NCBI GenBank assembly: GCA_958295665.1
Contig: OY282558.1
Span: 50,909,389-50,973,388 of the forward strand
Origin: Tipula vernalis
Taxonomy: Eukaryota; Arthropoda; Insecta; Diptera; Tipulidae
Direction of reading: 5' to 3'
DNA: 64,000 bases
Each line of letters begins with the position of its first letter. The stretch's first letter is position 1. Below, one piece after another: positions 46,101-56,999 of this stretch. The position numbers were made by a program, and so were the translations under genes. The notes beneath the pieces are model-generated. The model was not told the origin of the DNA, searched no databases, and saw nothing but the letters and a program-made list of their open reading frames with translations.

Positions 46101-47370
46101 TTCAGCTAACGATCGACCTTACTCTGTGTCATAGTATCATGAGGGCACCACTGACACAATTATGATGAAAGAAACGACGTATTAAAAGAAACGAGATGTC
46201 ATCATATAGTAGTTCATCAATACTGAAACAAAATCTAATAAAAGGTGAACGACTGCTTGATTCGGGTCAGTAAATTTCGTAATTTTGACCAAAAAATGCA
46301 TTTGCCAATAGCAGCGAAAACAAGTTGACGATCAGAATAAAAACAAAAGATGGACGATTGGTCTACAATAATGTAATAACAATAAGTTTTGTGATTTGAG
46401 ACGTGATTGTTCATGTTTAGATTAAGTTATTTTTTGTGTAACAACTGTGTTATTGTACGGGGTTATATACATATGTGTAAAGTATGTCATTCTGTTTTAT
46501 TGTAACCTTCTTATGTGCGGTAACATTAGATCAAAGGATTTTTAGTTCTTCAAAGTTCAAGTGTGATTTGTGGCGCACAAATCCGATCGAAGTCAAACGG
46601 AAAACATCTGGTAAGTCCATTTCACTTTTTATTTTTCCTTTTTATTTTATTTCATAATTGTTCAAGAAATGACTATATTTTAATGCGTTACAATTTCTCT
46701 AATACTTATTGCATCAATTAAAAATTAAAACGTTCCGGTCATATGAACAGGGTAAATAAAAATTCACTAAATGTGAGCGTATACTAGACAATCTAGTTGA
46801 ATCAAGTAAAATTAAAAATACTAGGTTTCTGGTTGTAATAAAATCGGGCAATTTTACTTGAAATACAAATCTGTATAGCACTGGAAATCAAGTAAATAAT
46901 ACTATTTGACCTTGAGATTATAATTCTGGTAAAATTATGAGAAATACTGTTTTTTAATTAGATTTCAAGTAAAATTGAATACTAGATTTTCTTGCAACCC
47001 TATCCCGATTTCCTGCATTTATTCTAATAAAGTTAGTAATGACCGGAGAAAGCGATATGCTTTAGCAGAATTCTAGTTAATTCTACGACATAATTTTTTA
47101 CTAGATTAACCCTTGATTCTACTAGGTTGTCATCTAAATAAATTTCAAATAATACTTAAACGTTTTTGGATTTTAATTTAATTAGATATTTTTTATTTTA
47201 ACAATTCAAATACAAAAAATAACAAAGCTTTAAAATAGCTGTTCTGTAAATTCTGCACATAATTTATTATATAGTTTCGACGGACGAGGTTATGGAATCA
47301 CATCTTTAATTAAAAAAAAATAAACTTCTATGAATTTATAAAAATATAAACAATTTGCGGATACTTCAAC
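46101..47370. other. AT-rich DNA with a weak inverted repeat
   Basis: No gene. GACAATCTAGTTGAATCAAG (46786) and the inverted near-copy TTGATTCTACTAGGTTGTC (about 47113) enclose about 350 bp, with CAAGTAAAATT/AATTTTACTTG variants inside. It could be an old MITE, but the match is short. Confidence 0.4.
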
Positions 47371-49005
47371 CTAAAAACATAAAAACATTTTAAAAAGTAT
47401 GTCGCCCTTAAAAAGTTTTGTAGCCCAGTGAAATTGACTGTGCTGGCTCAACTGATTCTCCGACAAACATATCAGGTACGGCTGCGACTGCTTCGTTTTT
47501 TGGGTGAGATCTTTTATTGATTCAGCTACCTGCAAAAATAAAAATAAAAATTTTTGTTTTAATAATAAGAGTAACCAAATGAACTACACTCTAAAAAAAT
47601 TTAGTTGGATTTTACTTCAATAATTGAGTGTAACTAATTACACTCAATTATTGTAGTAATTTTAAACGCTTAAAAAATATTTAGCTTTATGTTTAAACAT
47701 CAACTTTTGAACGATAGAATTTAAACAAAAAAGTTATTAATAATATTTTGAATATTGTTGAATTATTAACAAAAATGTGTTTACTTTTAAATAATACAAA
47801 ATTTTATTTAAACACTTTTAAACATATTTATGATTAAATTGAAACAAATTAAATGTGATTTTCAACAATAGTTGATGAAATTAGCATGTAAAATTTCTGA
47901 ATTTTTCATAAAATTTGTTTAATTTCAATCACTCGTTGTTCGAATTTATTAAACCCAAAATTGTTGATATTTTAGAAGTCAAAATTTACGTTTATTTTTA
48001 AATTTATTATATTTAAATTATATTTTCTATATAATATTCCATTCAAATAATAACTAAATTCATCAATTCAATATTCAATACAATAGTACTCGTATACGAG
48101 AAAATTGCAAACATTTCACTATATAATTGTTAAGATAACGCTATTTAATAATAAAATAATATTAAATTCAATTCAATTTTGAATAATAGAAGAAAAAATT
48201 TAAATAAGCATATTCAGGTAGATTAAATATCAAAATCAAATTATAACTCGAGTCTACCTGGCATTGCATCCAGTTACCGAACCAAATTACTAATTTTGGA
48301 CCACTGATACATGGATTTTTTGGGTCCACGAGGTTTTGCTGGATAGTGGTGTAGCAGAAATCTAACCATAAAGTCCAATGTTTGTGAAATGTCCTTCGGA
48401 TACTGTATATTAAAATTAATAATTTAATAATTAAATGAGTTGCTCTTAATTTTAAGCAGCATAATATTCGAGAATATCGTCCTCTGTTATTTCAGATCCG
48501 CTTGTTTCAAGGACCAAATTAGTTCCATCCAAGGAAATTTGTTGAAAATATGAAAAATAATCTAAGTGATATGGTAAGAGATGACCTCATGTCGTTATGT
48601 AACATATCGTTTCGTTAAATGCCCTCTTGCAAACCCTTCTATATACAAATAAAATAACTATAAAATAAATGAATGTTTACCTTTGCTAATGACAGCAGCT
48701 ATAGTTGCAATTGATAAAAATGTTTTCCGGATTCGTCGATCGCCATTGCATACTTCAAATGGAAGTGCAGAAATTGTTAATGAAACTAAAACAATATTAA
48801 AAGAGTATGATATATTAAATTAATTATTAAATATAATTTAGAATTGCAATTAAAATATGTAATCAAATCCTACGTCAAAATTGCTGAATGAATGTGCTGT
48901 AAGGAGAAATAAATTTTTCGACTGCCTTTTCAACAAATTTACTGGCTTTTTCAAATAATAACTTTTCTAAATTGACACATTTGTTGAACATTTCTGAATT
49001 ATTGC
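47371..49005 (-). other. Exon-like segments of an unrecognised gene
   Basis: Several short coding-like stretches sit behind good splice acceptors on the minus strand, separated by AT-rich DNA. About 48996-48877: MFNKCVNLEKLLFEKASKFV, EKAVEKFISPYSTFIQQF, stop. About 48785-48682: SLTISALPFEVCNGDRRIRK, TFLSIATIAAVISK, then a GT donor. About 48565-48465: SYFQQISLDGTNLVLETSGS, EITEDDILEYYAA, stop. About 48405-48270: YPKDISQTLDFMVRFLLHHY, PAKPRGPKKSMYQWSK. At 47529-47371: VAESIKDLTQKTKQSQPYLI, CLSENQL. They lie in line behind the transposase-like gene at 49-51 kb and might be its second protein. QPYLICL resembles a segment of proteins often found beside that family. I cannot identify the product, and the exon links are inferred. 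Confidence 0.4.
47618..47653. repeat. Perfect 16-bp inverted repeat
   Basis: CAATAATTGAGTGTAA and its reverse complement, with a 4-base loop (CTAA). AT-rich; possibly the tip of a small element. Confidence 0.7.
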
Positions 49006-49079
49006 TTTCTATAGTGTTGTGTATTGATTATACCAAAACCTGGTTACACTACCGTAAAGGATTGCTATCGGATTACATT

Positions 49080-50852
49080 GTCTGCTGTTATAGTGCATTT
49101 AAACCGAACTCCCATTACAGTGGTTTGAAATTCTTGGTGGCTTTTTACTAGAGTATAAGTTATATTTTTAAAATTTTTATTTTTTTTTTTGCAATTTTTT
49201 TGAAATACTGAGGTTTTTGTTCAAACGCCATTGTCCAAAGGCTTCTAAGTGGTCCAAATTTTCGTATTAAATATGGATAATGTATTACGTAATGATGCTT
49301 GGGGCGAAGTTTTAGGAGTGGGAAACTTTCTTTTCGACTAGCAAAATAATTATCGATGTAAAAAGCTAGTAATGTTGTTTGGATTGATGAAACTTCTGGT
49401 GCATAGATTATTCGACACATATCGATCATTGAACAAAAGAAAATTCCACATACTGTTCTCATAATCATCTATTAAATCCATCATGATGTGTGGCATTAGG
49501 ATTGAAATGTTCCAAATTTCAAATGCTTTGCCTTACATTTTTTTCGCTTTAGATCAATTTTTGGAAAGGAGAGTGTTAACTTAAATTTCTTACGCAATGC
49601 TGCCAAATACCAGTTGATAAAATCAACAGATACAATTTGTTGGTTATGAAAGTATTTAATGATTTCCATTAATTCGAACGGTATTATACCTTCAAATAGA
49701 TCATGAGCTATATGCACGGTGGGAGACCAGGCGCACAAATATGGTAATTATTTAGTTCGTTTAGGGCAGAATTTTTCTTAATGCCAGTTTGATTTGATTC
49801 ATCAGATGTGGATAAATTTGTCATAGAAACAGTATCTACAAAAATAATAAGAAGAACTAAAATTCTCTGTAAATCCTCCTATTTGGTGGCTGCCCAGATT
49901 ATCACCAACCATAGCGAAAAGTATTCCATGATATGTTTGATTAGTAAATTTGTCTTCGGGATTACTAACTTCTATTCTATTCTCTTCTAACGATTTCAAG
50001 TCCTTTATTAGGGGTTTCAAAATTTTGTCAAAACCAAAAAAAATTTACATTAGCTTCTTTACATAACAAAACGAGCTGGATATTATTAATTTGACTTCTA
50101 TATTTTTTATTTAAATTGCCAATAGTCAAGTACACCCCTAGCATTTTGTGTTTATTTTGCGATGATCCTAATGGATTATAAATTTCAAAGGCGTCTTGCA
50201 AAATAATTAATTCAATGGCGTTGCAGTTTTTCGTCCAAAATGAGTTCTCTTTATACACTTCTCCGTCATTGTAATCTATTAAAATATTAGGTTTTTGCGG
50301 TTTCACTTCATTGAACAATTTGTAAATTTCAATCTCATTCAGTAATGTTAAGTTTGTAAAATTGATATGTAATAATAAGAACAAAGTTGGTGACGGTTGT
50401 TCTTCCCTAACTCTATTTGAATTGGTGGTACATACCCTGAGTTACTTTCAATGTATTTCAAACGGCTGAAATTATTCTTAAATAACTTTAGCTCATTTAA
50501 GTTATATAAGGTTTTGATCACAGCAAGTATTTCATCCCGTTTACTAACTATATTGTGATTTTCTGTTATGGCCAGAACTTGGTTCAAAATACATTCATTG
50601 TTTTTTTCAGCAATTGTACGTAACTCATTATATACAAAATTTAATCCGATATTTGAAACGTTTTATTTGTATTTCAGATTTGTGAATAATAAACTGTAAC
50701 AGTTTTCTTCTATTTTCGCAACTTCTTTAGTGACACGTCCTCGGTTATCATCAATTAAAACCGTCGTATTTTCTTTTTTGTGAAATCTAAAACAACGAAC
50801 TCGAAAATTTGATTGATTTTTAAAATAAAGCTTGCAATTTCGACCTGGAAAA
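49080..50852 (-). pseudogene. Uncharacterised transposase-like gene (possible DDE fold), broken
   Basis: Minus-strand pieces follow in order: a finger-like start behind a TTTTCCAG acceptor (GRNCKLYFKNQSNFRV, RFHKKEN); 50587-50348; 50384-50028 with LILQDAFEIYNPLGSSQNKH, KMLGVYLTIGNL, LVLLCKEAN; 50020-49802 with GDNLGSHQIGGFTENFS and a CRYC pair; 49738-49496 with HDLFEGIIPFELMEIIKYF; 49468-49160 with LRPKHHYVIHYPYLIRKFGP and LWTMAFEQKPQYFKK; and KSHQEFQTT down to about 49080. I know these motifs from a widespread uncharacterised family in fish, cnidarian and arthropod genomes, where the last motif reads RFExKHxxFK. Asp in QDAFE, Asp in GDNLG and that Glu would suit an RNase H-like transposase, maybe related to the KDZ group (inference). 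Here EQKP replaces EAKH-type text, and there are at least four frame breaks. Confidence 0.72.
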
Positions 50853-51640
50853 TGATTTTGTTTAACATTCTTAATGAAAATTTATCAACTGATTAAAGTT
50901 CAACAAACGTATTGTTTAATTTCCAACAACAATTAAATTTGCAACATATTTGTGATGAAATTTTAACAAATAATTAAAAAAAATCAACATTTTATTGAGT
51001 AAATAATAAACATTTTCATTACTTCATTTATTGTAGGGAAATTGCTAAAATAATTCAAATGAAATTAATTGATCTTTAGTTTAAATTGTTAAATGTAACA
51101 AGTTTATTAAAAAGCATATAATATTTTAAACCATATCAATATATTTAAGTACCTTAGCCCAAATGCACACGCTGGACATGCAGGTTAAAACAAGTTGTTG
51201 ATTATCTGACGAAGCAGCAGTGGTTTTAATTGTTACAAGTGCTCGTATATAATCTAAAGCGAAATATATTCTTCGATTACCGCACTATTCTTTCAAAATA
51301 CCTCTAAGTCAAAAATATCGTGTTACGGGGGAACGCTTTAAAGTTGGAAAATTTTAACAAAATAAGAGCGTATATTAATATTTATAAGTTAAATGTATAC
51401 AGTCTTTAATTATTGGAAACAACCCAGCGTTTAAAATAAAGCCAGTAGAATTGTTCTCTATTTCATTCCCATGTTTCTCCAGACCGAATTCAAAATTAAT
51501 CTGAAATATTCATAATTGAAAGTTAATCTGATAATAATTTAATCTATATACTATATTTATCAAAACTTGCACATTCACTCTCGAAATCCTTTAGCTTGGG
51601 AAAATTATGGATGAGTTCCGTTGCGGTGGTCAAATTTTTT
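50853..51640. other. AT-rich DNA upstream of the transposase-like gene
   Basis: No clear gene. ACAAACGTATTGTTTAATTT and nearby AACAAT/ATTGTT strings resemble the composition of 47.7-48.0 kb on the other side of the gene, which may hint at shared subterminal sequence. A first exon with the missing part of the finger may lie here but was not found. Confidence 0.35.
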
Positions 51641-54111
51641 ATACATACTTATGAAGAAATGCGATCGTCATCTTGTCCCATATGAATGAATATCAGAGAT
51701 TAAACATAATTAACCCTTTAAGAATTTTAAATATTATTATTATGAGTTCATATTCTACTATCTTCGTGAATCTTAGTTGTGGTATTTTTTGGAAAAGTTC
51801 GTTTGTTGGATGCCTTAGTGGCAGGTGGTATATGTGTTTGAATCCAGCGCAACTACCCCATACGGGGTTAAGGTATGTTAATTGAGTTAAGATGAATGAA
51901 TTATAGATAAGTAAAAGAGAAGCTCTGGGCAAAATTTGCTTAAGTTTTTGATCGAAAATATATACAGACGAATCTTGGATTTGATCATCTCAATATGGTG
52001 ATTCCATTTTAGTTTGGTATTCAAAATTTAGCCCAAATATTTGAAACCCTCAACACGTTGTATTACAATACCATCATAAAATATATTGTATTCTTTAGTA
52101 GATTCTGAGATTTTTTTATTTGTGAAAATCATATATGTATGTAGTCTTTTTAGCGTTTAGTTGAAGTCTGTTTTCGTTGAGCCACAGGTTTAGCAAGTTC
52201 AGATCCGTTTGCAATTCATGAAAAAGATTTCCTCACCGCATCGTCAGCATATAATTGAATTGTTCCCTTGAAATTCAGTTTACAGATATCATTAATGTAG
52301 ATGTTAAAAAGAACCGCACCAAGTATGGAGCCTTGTGGTACACCTTTTGTGATATGCAACGAATCACTTTCTATCTGGTTTACAGCTACAACTTTAGGAC
52401 GGGAAGTAAGATTAAACCGGAACCAAGACAACTGCATCGGCTCAAGCTTCATAGCCTGAAGCTCGTGGAGCAATATGTCGTGATCTACCGAGTCAAACGC
52501 CTTTCTTAGGTCTAGAAAAAGACAAGCTACAATCTGTTTTTTATCAATATTCTCCGAAATAAAATGTGCTACTTCGAGACATGCCGCATGTGTACTATAG
52601 ATGTTATAGTAAAACCATACTGTTCTTTAGCAATAATGTTATTAGTATTTAGAAAATGTGTAAGGCAAACTTTCACTTTTTTTTCGTATACTTTGGATAT
52701 GGAATTTAAAATAGAAATAGATCTATAATTAGTCGGCAACAATACATCCCCATCTTTGTACACTGGTACAGCCCTTGCCATTTTCATTTTTTTTTTTTTC
52801 TGTTCTGGAATAACTAAATTAACAGGTGGCCAGGGAAAATCACACGCATATATGAAACACGCATGCCACAGGTTCATCAACTATCAAACCATTTATATTA
52901 AGGGAGAAATTTTTTTGGTTACCAGTTCACGTTTCTTATTACATATCGTTAGCTTTACCAGGCTCCAAAATTCTTTAGCGTTTCCATTACAACCACTTAA
53001 TTTAGATGAAAAATACTCTCGTTTAGCTTTTCGAGTTCTGGTTACAATAGTGGTTTTCAGATAATTAAACTTTTCACTCAGATGCTTGCAATCTGGATAC
53101 TTGATTTTAAGCCTAAACAATTTCTCTCTCATCCTAATATCTTGGTACAAATCTTGAGTCATCCAAGGTGGTTTGAAGCGTGATCGTCGAGTAACTGGCT
53201 TGTTTTGTGTATATGCTTTAACCATTCTCTCAAGATGGTAGACGAGTTCGTCCAGACTACGACACTTGTCTATGTTTTCCCACAAGTGACTAATTTCAGC
53301 TAAATTATAATTAAAAATTTTTAAATTGTGAACTTGCTCATTTTTGTCAACGTGTAAGCTTATTTTGATCTGAATTGCTCTGTTGTCTGAAAATGATACA
53401 TCCTCCAATGAAAAGCTACGTATTTTCCCAATTTGATCTGTTAAAACATGGTCGATTACGGTTGAAATTGTATTACATATCCTAGTGGCATATTTGGGAT
53501 TCATTTTATTTACTAGTAAGAAACCATTTGAAGATAAAATATCCAATTATTGACCCACCATTTAGTTTGTTGATTCCAAAATATTTAAGTTAAAGTCTCC
53601 TAACACCATTGCTCTCGGAAACCTTTCCATAATCCCTTCAAACTCGTTTAGAAATTTGTCAATTTGCGATCCTGGGCTTCTATATACACTAATTAAATGC
53701 ATATTTGTTTTAAATAATTTCAGAACTAGGTAGTTACTCTTATCTTCATCTTTATCAAAAGCAACTGAACATTCAATATTTTCTTAATCAAAACGCATAT
53801 ACCACCATACCCCTACCATCACGACAGCTATGGAATACATTATTATTTGGTATATTTATTAAAAATACCTCATTAGATTGCACCCAAGATTCAACAAGAA
53901 CAATAATTTAGATCTCATAATTAAAAAATGAAAGAAAATTTTCCAACTCACGAACTTTCGTCTTCAAACCCCTGATATTAAAATACAAAACACTTGCACA
54001 ATCCGCTTCCACTCGTTCATCATAATACTGGAATCCGACTTCGTATTTCACATCACATAGTAATTTCGCCACTTGAGCAATATCCTCTAAATTTATATTT
54101 TCATCTGTCAT
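51640..54111 (-). pseudogene. LINE ORF2: endonuclease and reverse transcriptase, broken
   Basis: ORF2 opens at 54111 (MTDENINLEDIAQVAKLLCD) and runs into the endonuclease at SVLYFNIRGLKTKVRELENF. Further endonuclease blocks (GRGYGGICVLIKK, VYRSPGS, VLGDFNLNI) lie in 53900-53550. The open piece 53546-52893 has ATRICNTISTVIDHVLTD and the linker to RT (TRRSRFKPPWMTQDL, KAKREYFSSKL, NAKEFWSLVK). RT starts with MARAVPVYKDGD and NYRSISILNSISKVYEK (52880-52569). In 52473-52216 GVPQGSILG (residues 44-52) and YADD (75-78) are intact. The C-terminal thumb is at 51932-51693 (THLTYLNPVWGS-like). The catalytic motif is present but frames are broken at several points. Style is jockey/CR1/L2-like; clade not settled. 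Confidence 0.92.
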
Positions 54112-54140
54112 AAATAGAAAAATAAAAAAAATTAAAGAAA

Positions 54141-54250
54141 CAGCTGATCGGTTAAATGTAAATAAATGTGAACGGTTTTATGTGAACAAAACAAAAAACA
54201 GAAAACAAAAAACAGCTGATCGGTTTATGTAAACAAAAAACAGCTGATCG
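54141..54250 (-). promoter_or_regulatory. Three CAGCTGATCG repeats between LINE ORF1 and ORF2
   Basis: The 10-mer CAGCTGATCG occurs exactly at 54141-54150, 54213-54222 and 54241-54250, each preceded by AAACA or AAAAAA(A)CA text, and two followed by GGTT. CAGCTG is an E-box. Direct repeats just in front of ORF2 could be a promoter or a duplicated 5'UTR unit; no data beyond the sequence. Confidence 0.45.
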
Positions 54251-54289
54251 TGTAAAATATACAAATGTGATAGTGATTAGTTTAAGTTT

Positions 54290-54660
54290 TAAATTTATCA
54301 AGATCGCTAACTCTAGTTATGCGACAAATTTTACTTGTTGTGTTTGACGTAGTAAAATCCTATTGTTGGTTGTTCAAAGGAATTGAAATTGATTCGCAAT
54401 CTTAAATTCCCGTCCAATGCGAAATAGCTGAAGTTTGTTTGTGGTAAGATGATCTCGTACGAATATCTGCTTTATATTTTCATCGCTAAAGCCAAGTTGG
54501 TCCGAGAAAAGATTCTTAAATATTTTCTTTTTATTAATTATTTCTTGTTTGGCTTCATTGGAAATTATCATTTTTGGAGCGAAAACCTAAATAGCATCAT
54601 GCAAATGTTTTCAGAGAAAGTCCAGGTAATCCAAATATTTTGATCATTGGAAATATCAAG
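54290..54660 (-). pseudogene. LINE ORF1 (FP25-like domain) C-terminal piece
   Basis: The frame 54571-54374 reads FKNLFSDQLGFSDENIKQIF, VRDHLTTNKLQLFRIGREFK and ANQFQFLW-type text, ending just below 54374 with NNRILLRQ and a stop near 54310. The pattern (IY-N-E-HLT..N..LF..AR..K......FVWT.NG.I..R) is the C-terminal part of insect LINE ORF1 proteins of the baculovirus-FP25-like type, which bind the element's RNA. It lies about 200 bp upstream of ORF2 on the same strand, so both probably belong to one element. The N-terminal part is not recognisable past about 54660. Confidence 0.65.
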
Positions 54661-54680
54661 AATCATAAGAACACTTTAAG

Positions 54681-54865
54681 GAATTAAAGTCGTTTCTTTG
54701 GTTTGCATCGTATTACAGGCGTCTCTCCAAAGACTTCGTAAAAATATCCAAGCCTCCTCCTATTCTTACAAGAAGAGAAAAGGCAAAAATTAAAGCGAAC
54801 CAGCAAAGAAAGTTAAAAATTAGCTTGGATGAGAAGAAAATTAAGGCATTTCGGCACCTCAAGTA
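54681..54865 (+). pseudogene. Ty3/gypsy RT-RNase H connection fragment
   Basis: A single open frame of 61 codons to a TAA at 54863: ELKSFLWFASYYRRLSKDFV, KISKPPPILTRREKAKIKAN, then DEKKIKAFRHLK. This is the connection between RT and RNase H in 17.6/297/gypsy-like elements (LKSFLGLASYYRRFIKDFA, LT.L.RGENAKIK). It ends abruptly on both sides, with no LTR nearby. Confidence 0.82.
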
Positions 54866-55214
54866 ACTGTTATCGGGTCTAGATAGATCAATTATTTATA
54901 TCTTCAGCTCCAGATCATTAAAAAAGAATCATTACTAAGTAATTAGGTTAATGTAATAGTGATACTGGCTGCAAACCATTAGCCACTCACATTTTACATT
55001 GAACAAAAAAATAACAACACCAAATTGAAGAGGTGAAAAGCTCGGTTCGTAGAGTACGTTGACGTTTTCAAAAATTCAAAATTTTTTTTTAAAATGTTTG
55101 GCCTTCCCGATTTTATGTTTCAAGATTTTGTATAGGAGGAGACTTTATTGATGTATAAACGTTTTTGCTCATTCCTACCAACAAATTTTTTATTGAAGTA
55201 AACTTATAAATGAG
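54866..55214. other. AT-rich spacer
   Basis: Nothing recognised between the gypsy scrap and the Helitron fragment. Confidence 0.4.
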
Positions 55215-55930
55215 ATGAACGGAAATGACGTATTTCGTTTTAATCATATCCTACTATCCTACAGTGTGTTTGTTTGTTGTTCAATCACGAAAAAACGAAC
55301 GTTTGTATCGATACAATACAAGCGGCCCCTATACAATAGATCCTCGCCATGTTTGAAGGATGGAAAATGCACAAAAGAGTTTCTACAAGTAATGCTTAAC
55401 GCAACTCAACACAACGACAAGAGTTATCCTTAGTATGGATGCAGAGCACCAGTGAACGGTTCGCGAACAACTACGATAAACGCAAGAGGTGAACGACAGC
55501 AAGACTAATATTGGCAAAATTTTTGATGCCTATATAAACGTTGAAGCGTTTGTGTGTAATGTTTTCAAGAAATGTTAACATCGACCCCCGAGACGAAGTG
55601 CAGTCATTTAGAGCAGGACATTACGTCAGTGGAAATGAAGCAGCTTGGAGGATTCTGAAATTGACATTACATGAAAGGCATCTAAATTGAGTTCACCAGA
55701 ACGCATCTATTTTACAAAGCAAAACTACAATCAAAGAATGACGAAACCTAACAGAAAAACTGTCTGAAACAACTGTTTAGACCGTGGACGTAAGGAATTT
55801 TGAGTGTTCTTGTGTGTGATTACTGTTTAACCAAGTACATGGACCGACAAATTTTTACTACCTCAAAACGGTGAAGGGACAAGAACGGGTAACCTTCAGA
55901 GAAGCGTGTGAAATATTATCTTCAAGGGAA
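55215..55930 (+). pseudogene. Helitron fragment: end of Rep and linker
   Basis: Starts with YKRPLYNRSSPCLKDGKCTK (the PCMKDGKCSKxFP block after the Rep domain) and NATQHNDKSYP. After stops and shifts it continues with YGCRAPVNGSRTTTINARGE, then DEVQSFRAGHYVSGNEAAWR and ILKLTLHERHL, then QVHGPTNFYYLKTVKGQ and VTFREACEILS at about 55885-55915. These blocks (EVxxxxAGRYVSxxEAxWRIL....HER, VxGPTSFxxLRTVxG, TFREAC) are the standard order of Helitron proteins between Rep and helicase. Rep catalytic and helicase motor domains are absent. Strand is opposite to the element at 23-27 kb. Confidence 0.8.
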
Positions 55931-56214
55931 TGACCACGCCACTTTAAACGAGGGAACATCTGAGGAAATTACCAGAGAATTTGATTATGCCAGCACATCG
56001 CTTCAGAGCCATGTGACGTAATGAGACTACGACTTCTTTCAGAGCAACGGTAATTGCTCGACAAAATTCTGAAGCAGATTGGTGGATGAGAAGGCGCCCT
56101 GTTTTTTTTAGAAATGCGGGGTGAACAGGGAAGACTTTCTTACTCAATTTTTTGCTTACTCAATATTGGCCGAAAACGAAATATCACACGATATAATTTT
56201 ATCACACGAGCTAC

Positions 56215-56345
56215 TTGACCCTTTTGTTTATAGCACAAAGTACAAATCTTTATAGTGTGACTACCGCAAATGTATTTCGATTACATTCGATGCAAGTTGT
56301 TTTTGTCTTCCGGTCATTTTTATAGCTGCATATCTGCATCGGCTT
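56215..56345 (-). pseudogene. piggyBac cysteine-rich C-terminal domain
   Basis: The frame reads KPMQICSYKNDRKTKTTCIE, then CNRNTFAVVTL, a stop, then VLCAIN. This is the Cys-rich zinc-binding C-terminus of piggyBac transposases (C..C...KDRKTKYxCxxC......C...C), which binds the transposon ends. It lies on the same strand as the transposase but about 650 bp away. Confidence 0.72.
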
Positions 56346-56442
56346 CATTTTTCCATTTTCCTTTTTTTATAAGAAGGTTAAGTTGAGTCACGTTCCATAT
56401 GTGAGGTTCCAGTTGGTTCGTTCTGATTAGTCGCAGGGTTAA

Positions 56443-56999
56443 TGGCAAATTTAACACAGCTGTCTCTTCAATTTACTTATTTTGCTGCGTCTATTAATTT
56501 GAGCTTGGATAAGGCTCAATGCAACATCTTATAATGTACGTCGTTGTTCAAAAATGACGTTGTTGTTGTTGGAGCTATTTCACGACGTTTGATAATTAAT
56601 TTAATTAATTTTTACTTTACACTTGTCACCACGGTATAATTTAGTAAATTAAAACCAAAAACACGAGAATAGAAAATATGTCGCGAAAAAATTGAAATTT
56701 TTTGATGTTGCTCACACTAAAGCCGAAAACGATCTTTTTGGTTATGTAAAAGTAAATATTCGGTATACCGAGCGAATATTTTTAAGCGGATGAACAATGC
56801 GAACGCGGAGAAGAAAATGAATTATTTTGTTTGGTTTATTCATGCACTGTAGTGTAATTGCAAATGATTTTTTGTGTGTAGTGTTGCTTGCTCGCGTTGC
56901 TGTAGTTCGCGTGCAAGATGATTTGTAAGCTGATGAGTCAATGTATGAATGCAATGTATGCGATACACGAGTGAGTATTTCAGTGAATACTTGAAAATT
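56443..56999. other. Segment splitting the piggyBac C-terminus
   Basis: Between the last transposase codons and the cysteine-rich end lies about 550 bp without piggyBac-like text. It includes AGTATTTCAGTGAATACTT (a short palindrome, about 56974), CA/AC-rich coding-like frames without known motifs and AT-rich DNA. At its lower edge (56439-56442) TTAACCCTGCG occurs on the minus strand, the same 11 bases as the element's own end. It may be a nested insertion or a second copy joined here. Confidence 0.4.

Noticed and set aside
46786..47132. Inverted pair of about 19 bp considered as MITE ends
   Set aside because: Match is short and imperfect, and the interior has no supporting symmetry; noted only as a weak signal.
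55944..56147. 67-codon open frame on the minus strand with some non-AT-rich protein text
   Set aside because: No motif recognised and too short to support; it may be decayed Helitron or piggyBac sequence.
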